Shown: one piece after another, positions 1 to 6,890 of the stretch
Position numbering within the stretch: the first letter of the stretch is position 1
How the letters are laid out: the number at the start of each line of letters is the position of its first letter
Assembly (NCBI GenBank): GCA_018695965.1
Contig: JABHQB010000007.1
Location: 1 to 17,882, forward strand
Length of the DNA: 17,882 nt
DNA from: Flavobacteriales bacterium
Lineage (GTDB): Bacteria > Bacteroidota > Bacteroidia > Flavobacteriales > BACL11
Direction of reading: 5' to 3'
Program-made: the position numbers and the translations under genes
Notes under the pieces: generated by a model
What the model saw: only the letters and a program-made list of their open reading frames with translations
What the model was told of the DNA's origin: nothing
The model's database searches: none

Positions 1-1
1 A

Positions 2-970
2 GCTTTTGCTTACGGACATGGAGATGTTGTAATTAGTAAAAAATTGGAGCAACTAGGAGTAGATACTTTTTGGGTAGCAGATTTTGAAGAGGGAATTAGC
101 CTACGAGAAGGCGGAATAAGATCTAAAATTATTATTGCAAATCCTGGGAGAAAATCATTTGATGATATCATAAAAAATGACCTTGATGTTGTATTACATA
201 ATAAAAATTTACTGAATTTTTATATTTCAAAGAACACAAATGTAAACGTTCATATTAAATTTAATACCGGCATGAATCGTTATGGTTTTGATATTGATGA
301 AATAGAAGAAATATCCAAAAAACTTAAAAATAACAAACAATTAAACGTTGTCTCAGTTTGTTCTCATTTATCTTCTGCTGATGATATTTCAAAATCAGAA
401 GCAACATTGAATCAAATAAAATTATTTGAAAAAATATCTAATCAATTAGAAAAAAAAATATCCCGCAAATTAGATAAACACATCCTAAATTCTAGTGGAT
501 TTCTTCATTTCCCAGAAAAAATGTTTAATGTGGTGAGATTAGGTATTACTTTGTTTGGAGCTTATAAAAGTGAAAATCTTTTACAGGTAAGTAAATTGAA
601 ATCTGTAATTAGCCAAAATAGAAACATCAAAAAAGGTTCTGGAGTGGGATACTCTGCAGGATTTGAAGCTGAAAAAGATATGAATATTTCTGTTGTTCCT
701 GTCGGTTATGCTGATGGATTAAATAGAAAATTTGGTGAAGGGACAGGAAATGTGCTCGTTAATGGAGTTTTATGCCCTATTATCGGAAATATTTGTATGG
801 ATAGTTTTATTATCGATACAACACAAGTAAATTGTAACGAAGGAGATGAGGTAGAAATTTTTGGTGAAGGAAATTCTATTTTAAAGCTTTCGGAAGATTT
901 GGGGACAATCCCATATGAAATTTATTCTACTTTAAACCGGAGAATTAAGAGAGTTTATATTAGTGATTAA
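2..970 (+). CDS. alr: Alanine racemase, C-terminal 322 residues (5' truncated)
   Basis: PLP enzyme that interconverts L- and D-alanine in the cytoplasm to supply D-Ala for peptidoglycan. The reading frame is open from base 2 and begins AFAYGHGD, the segment that directly follows the PLP-binding lysine in the family motif KAxAYGHG, so that lysine codon straddles the left edge. Other family signatures are FNTGMNRYGF, CSHLSSADD, GVGYSAGF with the second catalytic Tyr at codon 650-652, VPVGYADG and CMDSF near the substrate pocket. Racemases have about 365 residues with the lysine near residue 39, so about 40 residues are missing if the gene stands alone. In many Bacteroidota Alr is the C-terminal half of a MurF-Alr fusion; the missing sequence prevents a decision. 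A TTG at 44 opens a shorter reading frame but lies inside the conserved fold and is not the start. Confidence 0.95.
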   Translation, partial: AFAYGHGDVVISKKLEQLGVDTFWVADFEEGISLREGGIRSKIIIANPGRKSFDDIIKNDLDVVLHNKNLLNFYISKNTNVNVHIKFNTGMNRYGFDIDEIEEISKKLKNNKQLNVVSVCSHLSSADDISKSEATLNQIKLFEKISNQLEKKISRKLDKHILNSSGFLHFPEKMFNVVRLGITLFGAYKSENLLQVSKLKSVISQNRNIKKGSGVGYSAGFEAEKDMNISVVPVGYADGLNRKFGEGTGNVLVNGVLCPIIGNICMDSFIIDTTQVNCNEGDEVEIFGEGNSILKLSEDLGTIPYEIYSTLNRRIKRVYISD

Positions 971-1023
971 TTGTAATTATTGATAAAACTAATGTGTTTT
1001 GAGAATATTATTGCTGATAATTT

Positions 1024-2685
1024 TTACTCATTTGTTTTTAAGAGAGAATGATATTCATCCATGTTTTTAAATAATCGTAGAGCCTCATCAATATCTTTAT
1101 CGTGTTTTAATCTATCAATAATTCTTCCTTCTTGATAATAGTACCTGCTTACAATTTCATTTGAAATAAAGGATATAATTTCTTCTTTATTATTTTCCAA
1201 ATCATTTTCCTTGTTCAATTTAATTTTTTCTATCAATAAATTAAATTCTTCTGAGATTAGATCTGATGTTCCTTCTTCATCTGTGATCTCCTTAAAAATA
1301 TCTAAAGCGTCTTCTGTTGCGGTAGTGTATTGATATTCTTTATCTGACAAAAACTCCACAAAATTATTAAATATTTCATCCGTTATTTCAAATTTTTCAA
1401 TTGATTCTATTTTCTCATTTTTATATCTGAACTGAGTTGCAAAATCAAATACTAATCTTTTATTCATTAATGAAATAGAGATGTCCGAAACTTCTTCATT
1501 TTCTGTTTTAATGTCTGGAGTCACACCTCCCCCATCTTTGACCTCCCTTCCATTTCTTGTATAAAAAGTGGAAATTAATGAATCTGGGACTTTTCCTACG
1601 CTTCCATCTTCATTTCTATTAGAATAATCTAAAGCTTGTATACATCTTCCGCTAGGAATATAATATTTTGCAACCGTAACTTTTAACTGCGAATTGTATG
1701 GTAATTTACGGCTTTGTTGCACTAACCCCTTCCCATAAGATCTTCTCCCAATTACCACTCCTCTATCTAAATCCTGAACAGAACCTGAAACAATTTCAGA
1801 TGCAGATGCAGAATTTGAATTTATTAAAACAATAAGTGGGGTTTCTTTATCTTCTGGATTACGTTTTGCTAGATAGATTTTCTCCCAATCTTTTATTTTT
1901 CCTTTCGTAGTTACAATTTCTTCTCCTTTATCTACAAACAAATTTACAATATCAATCGATTCATTTAATAACCCTCCTGGATTTGATCTTAAGTCCAAAA
2001 TAATTCCTTTTAATTGTTGCTCCGATTTTAAATCTAAAAGTGCGCTTTTTATATCGTTTGCACAATTTCTAGTAAATGATCTTAATTTTATATAAGCTAT
2101 CCCTTCTTCTAGAAAACCATAATACGGAACACTTTTCACCGTTACTTTTTCTCTATTAAATTTCTTTGTAAAAGTTTCTCCATCTCTTTCTATAAGTATT
2201 GTAACTTCAGTGTTTGGCTGTCCTTTTAAAATAGAGCTAAGTTCTTCTGTGGTTTTTCCTTTAGCTGATTTTCCATTTACTTCTAAGATTTTATCCCCAG
2301 CCATCAATCCTGCTTTCTGTGCTGGGAACCCTTTATAAGGTTCGCTAATAATAACATACTCTCCTCTTTTCGTAATCATAGACCCTATACCTCCATACTG
2401 TCCTGTTGTCATAAATCTGTAATCCTCAATATCAGATTCAGGAATGTAAGTAGTATAAGGATCTAAAGAATTTAACATCTCGTCTATTGCGGTTTTAATA
2501 AGATCTCCTGAATTTACCTCATCTACATAAAACATATCGAGTTCTTTATACAAATCTGTAAAAATCTCTATATTTTTTGAGGTCTCAAAATAATTAGTGT
2601 TCTGTGATTTTGATATAAAACTACTTACTGATAAAAGTAGTATTAAAGTTAGTTTGATAGCTAATTGAAAATAATTTTTTATCAT
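1024..2685 (-). CDS. S41 family C-terminal processing protease (CtpA/Prc-like)
   Basis: Serine protease that cleaves envelope proteins near their C-termini in the periplasm. The 553-residue product starts with a signal peptide (residues 1-27, ending SFISKSQ). A PDZ domain covers about 97-170 (GGIGSMI, GLMAGDKILEVNG). The S41 peptidase core follows, with LDLRSNPGG near 230-238. By alignment to the E. coli Prc motif SASASEI...GKGxxQ, the catalytic residues are Ser294, Lys319 and Gln323, with the expected 25-residue Ser-Lys spacing. A Lys/Glu-rich helical tail from about 420 ends the protein. It is the last gene of the - strand operon, 8 bases after yidD, and ends 53 bases from the convergent alr stop. 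The family assignment is firm; the substrate is unknown. Confidence 0.95.
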   Translation of the reverse strand: MIKNYFQLAIKLTLILLLSVSSFISKSQNTNYFETSKNIEIFTDLYKELDMFYVDEVNSGDLIKTAIDEMLNSLDPYTTYIPESDIEDYRFMTTGQYGGIGSMITKRGEYVIISEPYKGFPAQKAGLMAGDKILEVNGKSAKGKTTEELSSILKGQPNTEVTILIERDGETFTKKFNREKVTVKSVPYYGFLEEGIAYIKLRSFTRNCANDIKSALLDLKSEQQLKGIILDLRSNPGGLLNESIDIVNLFVDKGEEIVTTKGKIKDWEKIYLAKRNPEDKETPLIVLINSNSASASEIVSGSVQDLDRGVVIGRRSYGKGLVQQSRKLPYNSQLKVTVAKYYIPSGRCIQALDYSNRNEDGSVGKVPDSLISTFYTRNGREVKDGGGVTPDIKTENEEVSDISISLMNKRLVFDFATQFRYKNEKIESIEKFEITDEIFNNFVEFLSDKEYQYTTATEDALDIFKEITDEEGTSDLISEEFNLLIEKIKLNKENDLENNKEEIISFISNEIVSRYYYQEGRIIDRLKHDKDIDEALRLFKNMDEYHSLLKTNE

Positions 2686-2693
2686 GTTTTTTG

Positions 2694-2915
2694 TTATGGT
2701 ACCAAGTCCTCACCACTTCCTCCACAAGGATGACATCTGGAAATTCTTTTTATTGATAAAAGACCCCCTTTAAAAGGTCCATGCTTTATTATTGCTTGTT
2801 TCCCATATTCTGAGCAGCTTGGAGTGTATCTACATCTAGGGGGAAGCATTGGCGAAATTATCGACTGATAAAATCTAATAATTATTAAAAAAATAAAAGA
2901 AAATAATTTTTTCAT
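2694..2915 (-). CDS. yidD: Membrane protein insertion efficiency factor YidD
   Basis: Small membrane-associated protein thought to assist YidC-dependent insertion of inner-membrane proteins. The 73 residues show the whole family signature: an N-terminal hydrophobic helix (about 3-14), YQSIISPMLPPRCRYTPSCS with the cysteines of the conserved core, then KHGPFKGGLLSIKRISRCHPC and the terminal GSGEDLVP. Its ATG overlaps the rnpA TGA by four bases (ATGA), the usual translationally coupled rnpA-yidD pair. In many bacteria yidC follows; here the next gene is the S41 protease. The length is normal for the family. Confidence 0.97.
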   Translation of the reverse strand: MKKLFSFIFLIIIRFYQSIISPMLPPRCRYTPSCSEYGKQAIIKHGPFKGGLLSIKRISRCHPCGGSGEDLVP

Positions 2916-3295
2916 AATTTATCATTTAAACGGTGTAAAATTACTTTTATTTTTCCTTCTAACGAATTATATTCTGGAATTTCTGAAGATAGAAACATAA
3001 AAGATATATTAATCCCCTGATTATCTAATTGTAAGATGTTTTTATTTAATCTATAAGATTCTCTTATTAGTCGTTTTATTTTGTTTCTTTTTGTAGATAA
3101 AGGAATAATTTTTTTGGGGACAGAAATTAGTGTCTCTGATTGATTTTCTACTGAAGAATTTATAATCCAATGCACTTTTATTTTATTGTATGTAAAAGTA
3201 TTTTTACTCCTAAATAAATTATCAATTTTTATTTTTGAGTTTAATTTCTCTTTTTTAGGAAAATTCTTCATGTTAAAACTAAAAAAGGAGATCAT
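2912..3295 (-). CDS. rnpA: Ribonuclease P protein component
   Basis: Basic protein subunit of RNase P, which assists the RNA subunit in removing 5' leaders from tRNA precursors. The 127-residue product carries the RNR signature at about 60-80: SVPKK followed by KRNKIKRLIRESYR, where Arg70, Asn71, Lys74, Arg75 and Arg78 match the conserved RNA-binding face. The rest is Lys-rich, as expected. Two starts are possible: ATG at 3295, which has an AAGGTGAT sequence four bases upstream and lies 17 bases after hemD, or ATG at 3271 (MKNFPKKEKL), which gives a more typical N-terminus. I kept the longer form because of the ribosome-binding-like sequence. The gene is coupled to yidD by an ATGA overlap. 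The rpmH-dnaA neighbours found in many bacteria are absent. Confidence 0.92.
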   Translation of the reverse strand: MISFFSFNMKNFPKKEKLNSKIKIDNLFRSKNTFTYNKIKVHWIINSSVENQSETLISVPKKIIPLSTKRNKIKRLIRESYRLNKNILQLDNQGINISFMFLSSEIPEYNSLEGKIKVILHRLNDKL

Positions 3296-3297
3296 AA

Positions 3298-3305
3298 ATC
3301 ACCTT
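3298..3305 (-). promoter_or_regulatory. Shine-Dalgarno-like sequence before rnpA
   Basis: On the - strand the bases read AAGGTGAT and end two bases before the ATG at 3295. Purine-rich SD sequences are scarce in this window, as is usual in Bacteroidota, so this one is notable and is the main argument for the upstream rnpA start. The match could be accidental. Confidence 0.35.
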
Positions 3306-3312
3306 TTATTGA

Positions 3313-4089
3313 TTATTTTTTAGATCTTTTTCTTTTATTCGCTTTTGTAATGTAATCATCTAAAGCCATTGACATGGAAGGAAATTTCTTATTCGGAACC
3401 TCAATATCTGCTATTAAATTATTGTCTTTTACTGCTTTAATTGTTGTAGGCCCAAAAACCGCAATTCTTGTTTCATTTTGTATGAAATCAGGGAAATTCT
3501 CATATAAAGATGTAATTCCTGTCGGAGAGAAAAATGCTAAAACATCATATTTTACATCTGAAAGATCCGAAAGATTAGCAGCAACTACTTTATACATTAC
3601 CGCTTTTGTATAATCTAAGCCGCTTTCCTCCATTGTTTTATTAGTTTGGCCTTTTAAAAGATCCGAACAAGGAAGTAAAAATTTACTGTCTTTATGTTTT
3701 TGCATCAGAGGAAGTAAAGATACAAAAGTTCTTTCTCCTGTAAACACTTTTCTTTTTCTATAAACAATAAAGTTCTGCAAATAATAAGCAATTGCCTCGG
3801 ATACACAAAAATATTTTGTATGATCAGGAATTTTTAATCTAAGTTTTTCCATCATAGAGAAATAGTGATCCATGGAATTTTTTGAAGTAAAAATAATAGC
3901 ATCGTGGTTAAGCAAGGAAATTCTTTGTTCTCTAAATTCCATAGTTGTAAGTTCATCTACCTGAATAAACGAACGGTAATGCAATTTAAGTTTATGTTTC
4001 TCAGCTAATGAGTGATAAGGAGTTTTATTTTCAGGTTCTGGCTGAGAAATTAAAATCGATTTTACTTTTTTTTGTCTTTCTTTAGTCAT
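3313..4089 (-). CDS. hemD: Uroporphyrinogen-III synthase (HemD-like)
   Basis: Predicted to cyclise hydroxymethylbilane with inversion of ring D to give uroporphyrinogen III, the branch point to heme and siroheme. The 258-residue product has the two-lobed HemD pattern: an early Rossmann-like lobe with ILISQPEPEN and DAIIFTSKNSMDHYF, and a second with KFLLPCSDLLKG, DVLAFFSPTGITSLYENF and RIAVFGPTTIKAV. HemD sequences diverge strongly, so the assignment rests on these strand-turn motifs and on the DUF4271 neighbour often seen in flavobacteria. I chose ATG 4089 (MTKERQKKVK); an ATG at 4194 would add 35 hydrophobic residues but overlaps the end of DUF4271 by 92 bases. From 4089 the gap to the upstream gene is 13 bases. 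The basic tail is KANKRKRSKK. Confidence 0.85.
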   Translation of the reverse strand: MTKERQKKVKSILISQPEPENKTPYHSLAEKHKLKLHYRSFIQVDELTTMEFREQRISLLNHDAIIFTSKNSMDHYFSMMEKLRLKIPDHTKYFCVSEAIAYYLQNFIVYRKRKVFTGERTFVSLLPLMQKHKDSKFLLPCSDLLKGQTNKTMEESGLDYTKAVMYKVVAANLSDLSDVKYDVLAFFSPTGITSLYENFPDFIQNETRIAVFGPTTIKAVKDNNLIADIEVPNKKFPSMSMALDDYITKANKRKRSKK

Positions 4090-4102
4090 ATTCTTTACTT
4101 GT

Positions 4103-4753
4103 TTACGCAAAAACAATTCCTCTATAAAGTAGCAGTAGTGGAAAAAATTCAAGGATGCAAATATACAGAAATAAATAAAAACGAGAAAGTCCAAAAGATT
4201 TTATTCCTATTTTAAGTGTCCAAAATATTTTTAAAAGGAAAAATATAACCAAAAAGGAAAAAATTAATGTAGTGGAATATCCTTTTACATCTATAATGAA
4301 AAAATGAAAGAATAAAAGAACTGGAAAGATAAATAAAGCGAAAACTTTATCAAAAAGTGTTGTAAAAAATAATGCAATCTCCGAAATCTGTTTCATTTTT
4401 AATAAAACTCCCAAAAACCAAATTAATATGTATTTCACAACATAATACAAAGCAACAAACAACATAATTATTATTAAACTAATAAGTCCGGTTTTTTCAG
4501 ATAATTTGAAACTCCAAATGAATAGAGAGATATTTAGAATCATAAGTGTTGAAAACAAAATATTCACTCTTTTTTTAAACACATTTTCATCTCTTAAGTA
4601 CTGATTTGCATATCGTTGCACAAAAGCGCTTAATATAAAATCTTTTGCATATTTTTTATGAAAAGCATATAGAAACCCTATAATACTGAAAGAAATACTA
4701 AGAAATACAAAGCTAATATTTTGAAATTGTAGAGGTAAAAAAATTGTATTCAT
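4103..4753 (-). CDS. DUF4271 integral membrane protein
   Basis: Polytopic inner-membrane protein of unknown function; 216 residues. Hydrophobic segments lie at about 12-30, 64-83, 88-117, 127-153, 161-180 and 190-210. The loop at 43-63 holds the family's best-conserved stretch, with RYANQYLRDENVFKKRVN preceding the second helix. This family is largely restricted to Bacteroidota and often sits next to hemD, as here, which suggests but does not show a link to tetrapyrrole metabolism. It is the first gene of the five-gene - strand operon and has its own -7 element (4771-4778). Confidence 0.85.
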   Translation of the reverse strand: MNTIFLPLQFQNISFVFLSISFSIIGFLYAFHKKYAKDFILSAFVQRYANQYLRDENVFKKRVNILFSTLMILNISLFIWSFKLSEKTGLISLIIIMLFVALYYVVKYILIWFLGVLLKMKQISEIALFFTTLFDKVFALFIFPVLLFFHFFIIDVKGYSTTLIFSFLVIFFLLKIFWTLKIGIKSFGLSRFYLFLYICILEFFPLLLLYRGIVFA

Positions 4754-4770
4754 TATAAAAAAATGTGCAA

Positions 4771-4778
4771 CAAAGATA
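4771..4778 (-). promoter_or_regulatory. -7 promoter element for the DUF4271-hemD-rnpA-yidD-S41 protease operon
   Basis: The - strand reads TATCTTTG, a perfect match to the Bacteroidota -7 consensus TAnnTTTG. It ends 17 bases before the DUF4271 ATG. A TTG sits 16 bases further upstream (4797-4795 on the - strand), close to the expected -33 spacing. It faces the gcdH promoter within a 79-base divergent gap. Confidence 0.6.
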
Positions 4779-4797
4779 CTGATATGAGATTATTCAA

Positions 4798-4805
4798 TAC
4801 TTTTG
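4798..4805 (+). promoter_or_regulatory. -7 promoter element for the acyl-CoA dehydrogenase gene
   Basis: TACTTTTG matches TAnnTTTG perfectly. Transcription would start around 4810 and give a short A/T-rich leader of about 20 bases without an SD sequence. No clear TTG is visible at -33. The element overlaps the upstream part of the divergent DUF4271 promoter. Confidence 0.55.
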
Positions 4806-4832
4806 CTACGATAAAATTTTTAAAAAGAAATT

Positions 4833-6011
4833 ATGTCTCAAGATTTGTATCAATCTCCTGATTATTTTTTAATGGATGAGCTCCTTTCGGAAGAACATAA
4901 ATTAATTAGAGATACTGCTAGAGGATGGGTAAAAAGAGAAATATCTCCAATAATTGAAGAATCCTGCCAAAAATCGGAATTCCCAAAAAAGATTATAAAA
5001 GGATTAGGAGAGATTGGTGCATTTGGATCTTACATTCCTGTAGAATATGGAGGTCATGGATTAGATCAAATATCTTACGGCTTAATTATGCAAGAATTAG
5101 AAAGAGGTGACAGTGGAGTGAGATCAACCTCTTCTGTTCAATCATCACTTGTAATGTATCCTATTTGGAAATATGGTAGTGAAAAACAGAAACAAAAGTT
5201 TTTACCAAAATTAGCAACTGGAGAGTTTATGGGTTGTTTCGGACTTACAGAACCAGATCACGGTTCAAATCCTGGGGGAATGGTAACAAACATAAAAGAT
5301 ATGGGTGACTATTATCTTTTAAATGGGGCTAAAATGTGGATTTCAAATGCTCCATTTGCAGATGTTGCGGTTGTTTGGGCAAAAAATGAAGAAGGTAGAA
5401 TTAAAGGAATTTTAGTCGAAAGAGGAATGAAAGGATTTTCTACTCCAGAAACTCATGGGAAATGGAGCTTGAGAGCTTCTTCAACAGGAGAGTTAGTTTT
5501 CGATAATGTAAAAGTTCCAAAAGAAAACCTTTTGCCAGATAAAGATGGTTTAGGAGCTCCATTAGGATGTCTGGATTCTGCTAGATATGGGATTGCATGG
5601 GGAACAATAGGTGCTGCTATGGATTGTTATGATACAGCCTTAAGATACTCAAAAGAAAGAATTCAATTTGGGAAACCAATCGCTTCTTTCCAATTACAAC
5701 AAAAAAAACTAGCGGAAATGATTACTGAAATCACAAAAGCACAAGTTCTAACTTGGCGTTTGGGTGTCCTTAGGAATGAAGGTAGAGCAACTACTGCGCA
5801 AATTTCTATGTGTAAGCGTAACAATGTAGATATGGCACTTAAAATTGCCAGAGAAGCAAGACAAGTATTAGGGGCTATGGGAATTACAGGAGAATATTCT
5901 ATCATGAGACACATGATGAATTTAGAATCTGTAATTACTTATGAGGGAACACATGATATTCACTTATTAATTACAGGAATGGATATTACAGGTAAAAACG
6001 CATTTAAATAA
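4833..6011 (+). CDS. Glutaryl-CoA dehydrogenase-type acyl-CoA dehydrogenase
   Basis: FAD enzyme predicted to oxidise and decarboxylate glutaryl-CoA to crotonyl-CoA in lysine/tryptophan breakdown, passing electrons to ETF. The 392 residues carry the helical N-domain, the beta domain signature CFGLTEPDHGSNP, LRASSTGELVFDNV, and the C-domain RYGIAWGTIGAA, RIQFGKPIASFQLQQKKLA and TYEGTHDIH. The last gives the catalytic base Glu371. Resemblance to human GCDH is specific: GVRSTSSVQSSLVM keeps the Arg (Arg97) that binds the distal carboxylate of glutarate, and the end reads TGMDITGKNAF. Length and domains are complete. The TAA overlaps the ATG of the next gene by one base (TAATG). No other lysine-degradation gene is in view, so the physiological role is inferred. 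Confidence 0.92.
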   Translation: MSQDLYQSPDYFLMDELLSEEHKLIRDTARGWVKREISPIIEESCQKSEFPKKIIKGLGEIGAFGSYIPVEYGGHGLDQISYGLIMQELERGDSGVRSTSSVQSSLVMYPIWKYGSEKQKQKFLPKLATGEFMGCFGLTEPDHGSNPGGMVTNIKDMGDYYLLNGAKMWISNAPFADVAVVWAKNEEGRIKGILVERGMKGFSTPETHGKWSLRASSTGELVFDNVKVPKENLLPDKDGLGAPLGCLDSARYGIAWGTIGAAMDCYDTALRYSKERIQFGKPIASFQLQQKKLAEMITEITKAQVLTWRLGVLRNEGRATTAQISMCKRNNVDMALKIAREARQVLGAMGITGEYSIMRHMMNLESVITYEGTHDIHLLITGMDITGKNAFK

Positions 6012-6286
6012 TGAGAAATGTTTTTAAATTAGTATCACTTTTAGAGGGAGTGTCTTACATACTCCTTCTTTTTATAGCTGTACCTTTAAAATATTGGGGT
6101 GGTGATGAACAATATGTAAAATTATTAGGAATGCCACACGGATTATTATTTGTAGGATATATTATATTGGCTTTTTTGATAAAAGATGATGAAAATTGGA
6201 CAAGTAATGATTTTGGAATTGTATTAATCTCTTCCGTCCTTCCTTTTGGAACTTTTTATATAAACAAAAAATATTTGAAAAAATAA
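6011..6286 (+). CDS. DUF3817 small membrane protein
   Basis: A 91-residue integral membrane protein of unknown function. It begins with the family pattern FKLVSLLEGVSYILLLFIAVPLKY and has a second conserved stretch, LGMPHGLLFVGY, with a His at the mouth of helix two. Three hydrophobic segments lie at about 7-26, 42-57 and 66-84. Translation is coupled to the acyl-CoA dehydrogenase through TAATG. It stops two bases from the convergent DUF3109 stop, leaving no room for a terminator. Confidence 0.85.
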   Translation: MRNVFKLVSLLEGVSYILLLFIAVPLKYWGGDEQYVKLLGMPHGLLFVGYIILAFLIKDDENWTSNDFGIVLISSVLPFGTFYINKKYLKK

Positions 6287-6288
6287 TA

Positions 6289-6855
6289 TTATTTCTTCAA
6301 CAACTTAACTGCTTCTAATAATTCATTATACCAGGCCTCTCCATATTTTCGGATTAAGGGTTCTTTTAAAAAAACATAAATAGGAATTTCTAATTTACTG
6401 CCACATTCGCAAGCGGGTTTGCAAATTTTAATGTCTTCATAATTTACCGCATCAAAATCACGGTACTCTTTTATCCGTATTGGGAACAAATGGCAAGAAA
6501 TAGGCTTCTTAAAATCTATTTTACTTTTTAGAAAAACTTTTTCTATAGAACATAAATTAATCCCATTTTCTTCCACTACAAAAGCGCATTCACGGTTATT
6601 TATAAGTGGAGTTGTTAAATCTCCTTCCAAGTCATATACAGCAACTCCCTGATTTTCAATCTCAGTAATTCCCTCTTTTCGCATATATGGTTTTACTTTC
6701 TCATAAATCTCATCTAATATTTTTTCTTCCTCTTTTAATAATGGGGCTCCAGAATCTCCCTCTACACAACAGGCTCCTTTACATGCATTTAAATCGCACA
6801 CAAAATGTTTTTCAAAAATATCTAAAGAAATAATTTTATCCTGTACTTGAATCAT
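6289..6855 (-). CDS. DUF3109 cysteine-rich protein (probable metal/Fe-S binding)
   Basis: A 188-residue soluble protein of a family without known activity. Ten cysteines are the striking feature: C20, C25, C29, C30 in CDLNACKGACC; C90 and C102; C121 in SCHLFPIR; and C145, C149, C151 in CKPACEC. The arrangement recalls the YkgJ/zinc- or iron-sulfur-cluster-binding group, so metal binding is a reasonable inference, though neither the metal nor the substrate can be read from the sequence. It is transcribed alone, divergent from glyS across 35 bases, and ends two bases from the convergent DUF3817 stop. Confidence 0.85.
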   Translation of the reverse strand: MIQVQDKIISLDIFEKHFVCDLNACKGACCVEGDSGAPLLKEEEKILDEIYEKVKPYMRKEGITEIENQGVAVYDLEGDLTTPLINNRECAFVVEENGINLCSIEKVFLKSKIDFKKPISCHLFPIRIKEYRDFDAVNYEDIKICKPACECGSKLEIPIYVFLKEPLIRKYGEAWYNELLEAVKLLKK

Positions 6856-6859
6856 AAAG

Positions 6860-6867
6860 CAAAACTA
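6860..6867 (-). promoter_or_regulatory. -7 promoter element for DUF3109
   Basis: The - strand reads TAGTTTTG, a perfect TAnnTTTG. Its last base is only four bases before the ATG (6855), so the transcript would begin at or within a few bases of the start codon. No -33 TTG is evident. Confidence 0.5.
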
Positions 6868-6878
6868 CAATAAATTAC

Positions 6879-6886
6879 TATTTTTG
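6879..6886 (+). promoter_or_regulatory. -7 promoter element for glyS
   Basis: TATTTTTG is a perfect TAnnTTTG ending four bases before the glyS ATG at 6891, a mirror image of the DUF3109 promoter 11 bases away. A leaderless or nearly leaderless glyS mRNA is implied. No -33 TTG is evident. Confidence 0.5.
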
Positions 6887-6890
6887 CTGT

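Noticed and set aside
1007..1025. Hairpin ATTAT-tgctg-ATAAT followed by T residues between alr and the S41 protease gene
   Set aside because: Only five A/T pairs in a very A/T-rich 53-base gap; too weak to call a terminator, although the convergent arrangement calls for one.
3374..3613. A 79-codon open frame on the + strand opposite hemD
   Set aside because: Antisense shadow of a gene with clear family motifs; no promoter or recognisable domain.
4090..4194. Extension of hemD by 35 hydrophobic N-terminal residues
   Set aside because: It overlaps the DUF4271 coding end by 92 bases. The hydrophobic look comes from reading a U-rich transmembrane coding segment in another frame, and HemD is cytoplasmic. 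ATG 4089 gives a normal start and a 13-base gap.
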